Shown: positions 6,653 through 10,023 of the stretch, piece by piece
How the letters are laid out: every line of letters starts with the position of its first letter
How positions within the stretch are numbered: position 1 is the first letter of the stretch
NCBI GenBank assembly: GCA_964650945.1
Contig: CAZYXU010000141.1
Location: forward strand, 1-10,023
Direction of reading: 5' to 3'
DNA: 10,023 bases
From: JAXGPF01 sp964650945
GTDB lineage: Bacteria > Verrucomicrobiota > Kiritimatiellia > JAAZAB01
The notes under the pieces: model-generated
Seen by the model: the letters and a program-made list of their open reading frames with translations, nothing else
The model's database searches: none
What the model was told of the DNA's origin: nothing
Program-made: the position numbers and the translations under genes

Positions 6653-8747
6653 CCGCATATTCCGCCACAATCATGGCATGCACCGTAAACGGCGGGATGG
6701 TCACAGCCATGCTGTCCCCATCCCCCACAAACTCCAGCGTGCGGCGTTCGGGCGCCAGATAAACCCGCCTGGGCAACGCGCCGTCCAATGGATGAAAACG
6801 CACGGTCATCCCGCAGACCGGCGCAATCCGGTCAAGATCCTCGAAACAATCGCGGCGTAACGCCCGGCCCGTGCCGGAGGGCTGATTGACCAAGTTGACC
6901 ACCAGGCGCCGTTGCATGGGTTGGCGATGAGCGAAGATTTCCACTGACTCCGCCCCGTCCACCGTCACGGGACGGTGATTGCCAACAGCGCCGCGCAGCA
7001 GATTGATCAAAAACCGCTTGTCTTCCGCCATGCCGCCGCGCGCGTATTGCAACCCGGGCATACCAGCCAGGTAAATGGACCGGCCCCGGCCATATGGATG
7101 TTCAATCCAAGCCGGCAGATAGGGCGGCATGGGCGCCACGAGGTTCAGTCCAAACGACGGTGTCCGCGCGGCCTGCGCCAGCACCTGCGCCCCCGGGCGG
7201 GAGGTCACCGGCCAGTGGCCCATGTCCCATTGCAACGGCGCCCCGGATCCAGGCATGAAGAACGAATAGTCCGGGCGCAAATCGCCGTTCAAATCCACCC
7301 CCAACACCGCCGCCAACTGGAAATTCGGCTGGCGCCGCCCGCTTTCATCGAAAAGCGAGACGTCGCCGCCGGCCAGCAATGTGCCGCCCGCGCGCACAAA
7401 CTCCCTGACGGCGGCCACTTGCGCGGCGCTCAAACAGGAAGCGCCCGCCATCACCAAAACCTTGAACCGGGACAAACCGCCGGGCACAAGCTGCCAATCA
7501 TCCACGAAATCCCACAAAACATGGCCAGCCACGGCCGCGGATGCCCAGCCGGCAAACTCATCGGCGTGCGGCGGTGTCAGGTTCAAATTCAACCGCGCTT
7601 TTTCCGGCACGGCATCCGTGCAAGTCAACGGCGGACGGTAGCGGCGGGAATTATGGCTGTTTAAAATTCCAACTTGGAAAACCGGTTGCATGCCTCCCAG
7701 CCACGGCTCGAATTCGATTTGTTCGCGGCTCAATTCCGCCGCCAGCGCCAGTTCATGGGCGGGCACGGCGCCGGCGGCGTCCATCACAAACGATCCGCAA
7801 ACCGCCACATTCAAGGCGCGCGCCGTCCACACCTCGGACGCATAGCCGTCCCGCCCCTTGATCCGCATGGACTGGGCCACCGAATCAATCAGGACCTCGC
7901 CTGGCGGACGCCGGCTCAAGCCCGCATTGCGCCGCAAGCCGGCGCTGAGCGCCAGCCCGCCGGATTCATGCGCAAACAGGTCGCAGGTCACAAAATCGCA
8001 GGTGGATGGGTCGCCCGTGTAATTGAAGGTGAAGGCCATGTCCGGCCGGATGGATTTGACCAGGTCGCGGGCCCGGGCCGTGAAGGCACGGAGCTGTTCA
8101 CGGCGCCATTGAATCAAGGCCACGTTTTGCGCATGCGTCAGGCGGCTCAATCCGGGGAAATCCATGCCGAACTTTTCCTGGAATTCCCGCCGGCAGGTTG
8201 GGCACAACCATGCGCCTTTCATGGCGCACCCCAGCGCATCCAGGTAATAGGCCTTGATCGGGTAATTTGCGACAACTTCGCGGGTTTGTTCCAGCACAAA
8301 TTCGCCGTAAGGGCTGAAGATGCAGGCATCCACCGGGTTGCGCCCGTCAGGATCGCCGGTATGCGTCCAATCCGGATGCTCGGCGCAAATCCGGCGGTCG
8401 CTTGATTCATAAATCCCCAGCGGTGCAATGCCGGCATCCAGACAGGCCGCGCACAATTCGCCGAACAAATCGCGGCCATGCAGCGTGGAAAGCACATGCC
8501 CGATTTTGGACGGATAAAACGCATTGCCGTGGCCGCCCTTGCAGTAAAACCAGAAGGCCTGGAAGCCGGCCGCTTGCAGCCGGCCCACTAGGTCCAGCAC
8601 ATCCAGTTGCGACAGCGGCGCGGGATATTGTCCGCGATTAATCAGGTTCCGCCAGGCATCCCCAACCTGATCCAGGTCGGGGATGTGCATGCCGGCCATG
8701 ACCCGGCGCATGGCTCGGGCATAATTCCATGTCGTTGATTTTGTCAT
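6639..8747 (-). CDS. GHL6-type glycoside hydrolase-like protein with GATase-like (GH42 middle-type) domain
   Basis: This is a 702-residue protein with no signal peptide, so probably cytosolic. Residues 15-345 form a TIM-barrel like that of hypothetical glycosyl hydrolase 6, distantly related to GH29 fucosidases. FWFYCKGGHGNAFYPSKIG (65-83), GIYESSDRRICAEHPDW (111-127) and YYLDAL (167-172) fit the family; Asp170 at the strand end is the candidate nucleophile. The CPTC motif with a following phenylalanine (182-189) is a usual mark of the family and may bind metal. Residues 355-590 match the flavodoxin/GATase-like domain linked to these barrels (CLSAAQVAAVREFVRAGGTL, then SLFDESG and YGRGRSIYLAG). 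Residues 600-697 form a C-terminal beta-sandwich (RLVVNLVNQPSG, IPPFTVHAMIV). Family placement is firm; substrate and activity are not known. The gene starts 13 bases after the beta-helix gene's stop with no clear Shine-Dalgarno site, so translation may be coupled to that gene. Confidence 0.88.
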   Translation of the reverse strand: MTKSTTWNYARAMRRVMAGMHIPDLDQVGDAWRNLINRGQYPAPLSQLDVLDLVGRLQAAGFQAFWFYCKGGHGNAFYPSKIGHVLSTLHGRDLFGELCAACLDAGIAPLGIYESSDRRICAEHPDWTHTGDPDGRNPVDACIFSPYGEFVLEQTREVVANYPIKAYYLDALGCAMKGAWLCPTCRREFQEKFGMDFPGLSRLTHAQNVALIQWRREQLRAFTARARDLVKSIRPDMAFTFNYTGDPSTCDFVTCDLFAHESGGLALSAGLRRNAGLSRRPPGEVLIDSVAQSMRIKGRDGYASEVWTARALNVAVCGSFVMDAAGAVPAHELALAAELSREQIEFEPWLGGMQPVFQVGILNSHNSRRYRPPLTCTDAVPEKARLNLNLTPPHADEFAGWASAAVAGHVLWDFVDDWQLVPGGLSRFKVLVMAGASCLSAAQVAAVREFVRAGGTLLAGGDVSLFDESGRRQPNFQLAAVLGVDLNGDLRPDYSFFMPGSGAPLQWDMGHWPVTSRPGAQVLAQAARTPSFGLNLVAPMPPYLPAWIEHPYGRGRSIYLAGMPGLQYARGGMAEDKRFLINLLRGAVGNHRPVTVDGAESVEIFAHRQPMQRRLVVNLVNQPSGTGRALRRDCFEDLDRIAPVCGMTVRFHPLDGALPRRVYLAPERRTLEFVGDGDSMAVTIPPFTVHAMIVAEYAENVE

Positions 8748-8760
8748 TATATGTCAAACA
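8748..8760 (-). other. 13-base junction without a Shine-Dalgarno site
   Basis: The stretch between the stop (8761-8763) and the next ATG (8745-8747) reads TGTTTGACATATA on the minus strand and contains no purine-rich ribosome site. Later in-frame ATGs (codons 13, 17 and 20) have no better site, so the first ATG is kept. The short distance supports a shared transcript and possible re-initiation by ribosomes finishing the upstream gene. Confidence 0.4.
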
Positions 8761-10023
8761 CTAATCCGGCAACGCCACAATCATCGGCCGGGGGATTTCA
8801 GCGGCGCTGTCAAACGTCATGCGGTAAACAACATGTCCCGGCGCCATTACCGTAAGATTATAAACATGGGTGATCATTTCCGGTTTGAACGGATCATCCG
8901 CCGGGCGGAGTTCGCGCCTGGTGATCAAGATGGCGCGGCCGAGCGGGTCATCCGGAGTCAGCCCATCCGGACCGGTCACCGCCAGCGCACGTGGGACAAA
9001 CAGGTCATCAACATCGCCCTGACAATTCACCTGCACCGCCGCCCCAACTACCGGCCGTCCGCGCCCATCGCAGACTTGCACCGGCAGGCTGATCCGTTCG
9101 ATTATTCCGGGATTTTTCACCAGTTCCAGATCGCTGGAATCCTTGTAAACGCTGTAATGGCGGAGCCAATTTTCGTCGCGGGTGGAGCGCGGCAGCCGCA
9201 CCGGTTGTGCCGGAGGACCGATGACACAATCGGTCAGGATAATTCCGGCATGTGACGGCAACATCTGAAAATTAACGCGGTTATTTTCGAACACACAACG
9301 CGTGGCGCCCTGGTTTTGCAGCGCCACTTCCAGGCGCCGGAAGATGCAATCCTCGGCCTGGTAGGGCCCGGCGGCGCTGCCGCCGTTTTCGAAGATCATT
9401 CCGCGCATGGTTTTGTCAGTTTCCGTCAACCCGCGCGTCGCCACAAAAGATGTTCCGAACAGGTTGCCGCTCCAGCAGGCGATGGTTGAATTCCGCAGCT
9501 TGAAATTCAAGCCGGCGTGTGACAGAACAATGGCGGCGGCATAGGGATGGTTTGTATCCGCCGCGGTCAGGGTGGCATTAAACATGAACAACTCGCCTAG
9601 CGGCGCATACCAGCGCGCCTTAGGGTCCGGCGGCAAGGGATCGGCGAGCAGTCGGACGGCGAACTCGTTCTTGCGGGCACAGGCGATTTTGACGGCCGGA
9701 CAAATTGCCGGATTGCCTTCAACCCCCAGGGCGAGGCGGTTGGACACCCGCAACCGGCCATCGCGGCGTTCGCCGGCATAATCGCTGTAATGCTCAACGC
9801 GCCGGCCCATGTTGCGCGGCGGCGCCACCGTCAAATCGCCGTGCAGGATCAGGGTCTCCCGGGGATGATTGGTCCGCCCGACCTGGAAAAAAGTCCCAAA
9901 ATCCGTGTTGGTCCCGATTCGCAAGGACGCCTTGACCGTGTAAACATCGGCGTCGGCAGCGTAAGCCACCCGGCCCCAACCTCCGGTCCGATCCGCCGCC
10001 AGCACATCGTCCAAGGTGGCCGG
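8761..10023 (-). CDS. Predicted secreted right-handed beta-helix protein, C-terminal part (5' end outside window)
   Basis: In total 420 residues are visible. The frame is open to the right edge (Pro-Ala-Thr precede a TTG codon at 10012-10014), so the true start lies beyond the window and that TTG is not a convincing start. Counting from the TTG, residues 20-270 are rich in short strands with Asn and Asp turns: LILHGDLTV, FMFNATLTA, FKLRNSTIAC, MIFENGG, AEDCIFRRLEVALQNQG, CVFENNRVNFQ, IILTDCVIG. This is the look of a parallel beta-helix as in pectate-lyase-like proteins. Residues 308-415 form a separate beta-sandwich (VQVCDGRGRPVVGAAVQVN, AVTGPDG, YNLTVMAPGH) like the carboxypeptidase regulatory-like domain of exported proteins. 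No catalytic residues can be assigned. It could be a polysaccharide lyase or hydrolase, or simply a surface protein. It lies directly upstream of the GHL6-type gene, probably in the same operon. Confidence 0.8.
   Translation of the reverse strand, partial: PATLDDVLAADRTGGWGRVAYAADADVYTVKASLRIGTNTDFGTFFQVGRTNHPRETLILHGDLTVAPPRNMGRRVEHYSDYAGERRDGRLRVSNRLALGVEGNPAICPAVKIACARKNEFAVRLLADPLPPDPKARWYAPLGELFMFNATLTAADTNHPYAAAIVLSHAGLNFKLRNSTIACWSGNLFGTSFVATRGLTETDKTMRGMIFENGGSAAGPYQAEDCIFRRLEVALQNQGATRCVFENNRVNFQMLPSHAGIILTDCVIGPPAQPVRLPRSTRDENWLRHYSVYKDSSDLELVKNPGIIERISLPVQVCDGRGRPVVGAAVQVNCQGDVDDLFVPRALAVTGPDGLTPDDPLGRAILITRRELRPADDPFKPEMITHVYNLTVMAPGHVVYRMTFDSAAEIPRPMIVALPD

Noticed and set aside
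8745..8756. TTGACA followed by TATAAT before the GHL6-type gene
   Set aside because: The two boxes are adjacent or overlapping (TTGACATATAAT) rather than about 17 bases apart, so they cannot act together as a -35/-10 pair.
10012..10014. TTG at 10014 as the start of the beta-helix gene
   Set aside because: The frame is still open for three codons to the window edge, there is no signal peptide after the TTG, and the sequence begins in mid-domain.

Overview
The window looks like chromosomal DNA from a GC-rich, Gram-negative, carbohydrate-degrading bacterium. The gene content (a hypothetical glycosyl hydrolase 6 type protein, a CBM9-like domain on a very large exported protein, a secreted beta-helix protein and an exported TPR protein) suggests the Planctomycetes-Verrucomicrobia-Chlamydiae group, perhaps a Kiritimatiellota, Lentisphaerota or Verrucomicrobiota member. 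That placement is inferred from domain style only; the window holds no rRNA or other phylogenetic marker apart from the end of a glutamine synthetase.

Layout. The left edge (2-400, plus strand) holds the last 132 codons of a type I glutamine synthetase, followed by a 12-bp GC hairpin. Everything else is on the minus strand. In order of transcription (right to left) the genes are: the C-terminal 420 residues of a predicted beta-helix protein whose start lies beyond the right edge (8761-10023); 13 bases later, a 702-residue GHL6-type glycoside hydrolase-like protein with no signal peptide (6639-8747); a 179-base AT-richer gap packed with seven-base repeats; a very large exported protein of about 1544 residues with N-terminal beta domains, an unassigned (alpha/beta)8-like central domain and a C-terminal CBM9-like domain (1813-6447); a 115-base gap with a potential G-quadruplex and an AT-rich leader; and an exported 385-residue TPR protein (540-1697).

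How the genes may work together. The beta-helix protein and the GHL6-type protein are close enough to be one operon. The large protein and the TPR protein follow in the same direction, each behind a gap long enough to hold its own signals. A reasonable reading is a small polysaccharide- or glycoconjugate-processing locus: exported proteins bind and perhaps cut a glycan, and a cytosolic GHL6-type enzyme acts on imported pieces. No transporter, sulfatase or regulator is visible in the window, so the substrate cannot be named.

Most noteworthy items: the central domain of the large protein, which I cannot place in a named glycoside hydrolase family; the 6478-6652 gap, which holds three heptamer tracts and may be a small inserted element with 10-base direct repeats; and the four G-runs directly after the large gene's stop codon.
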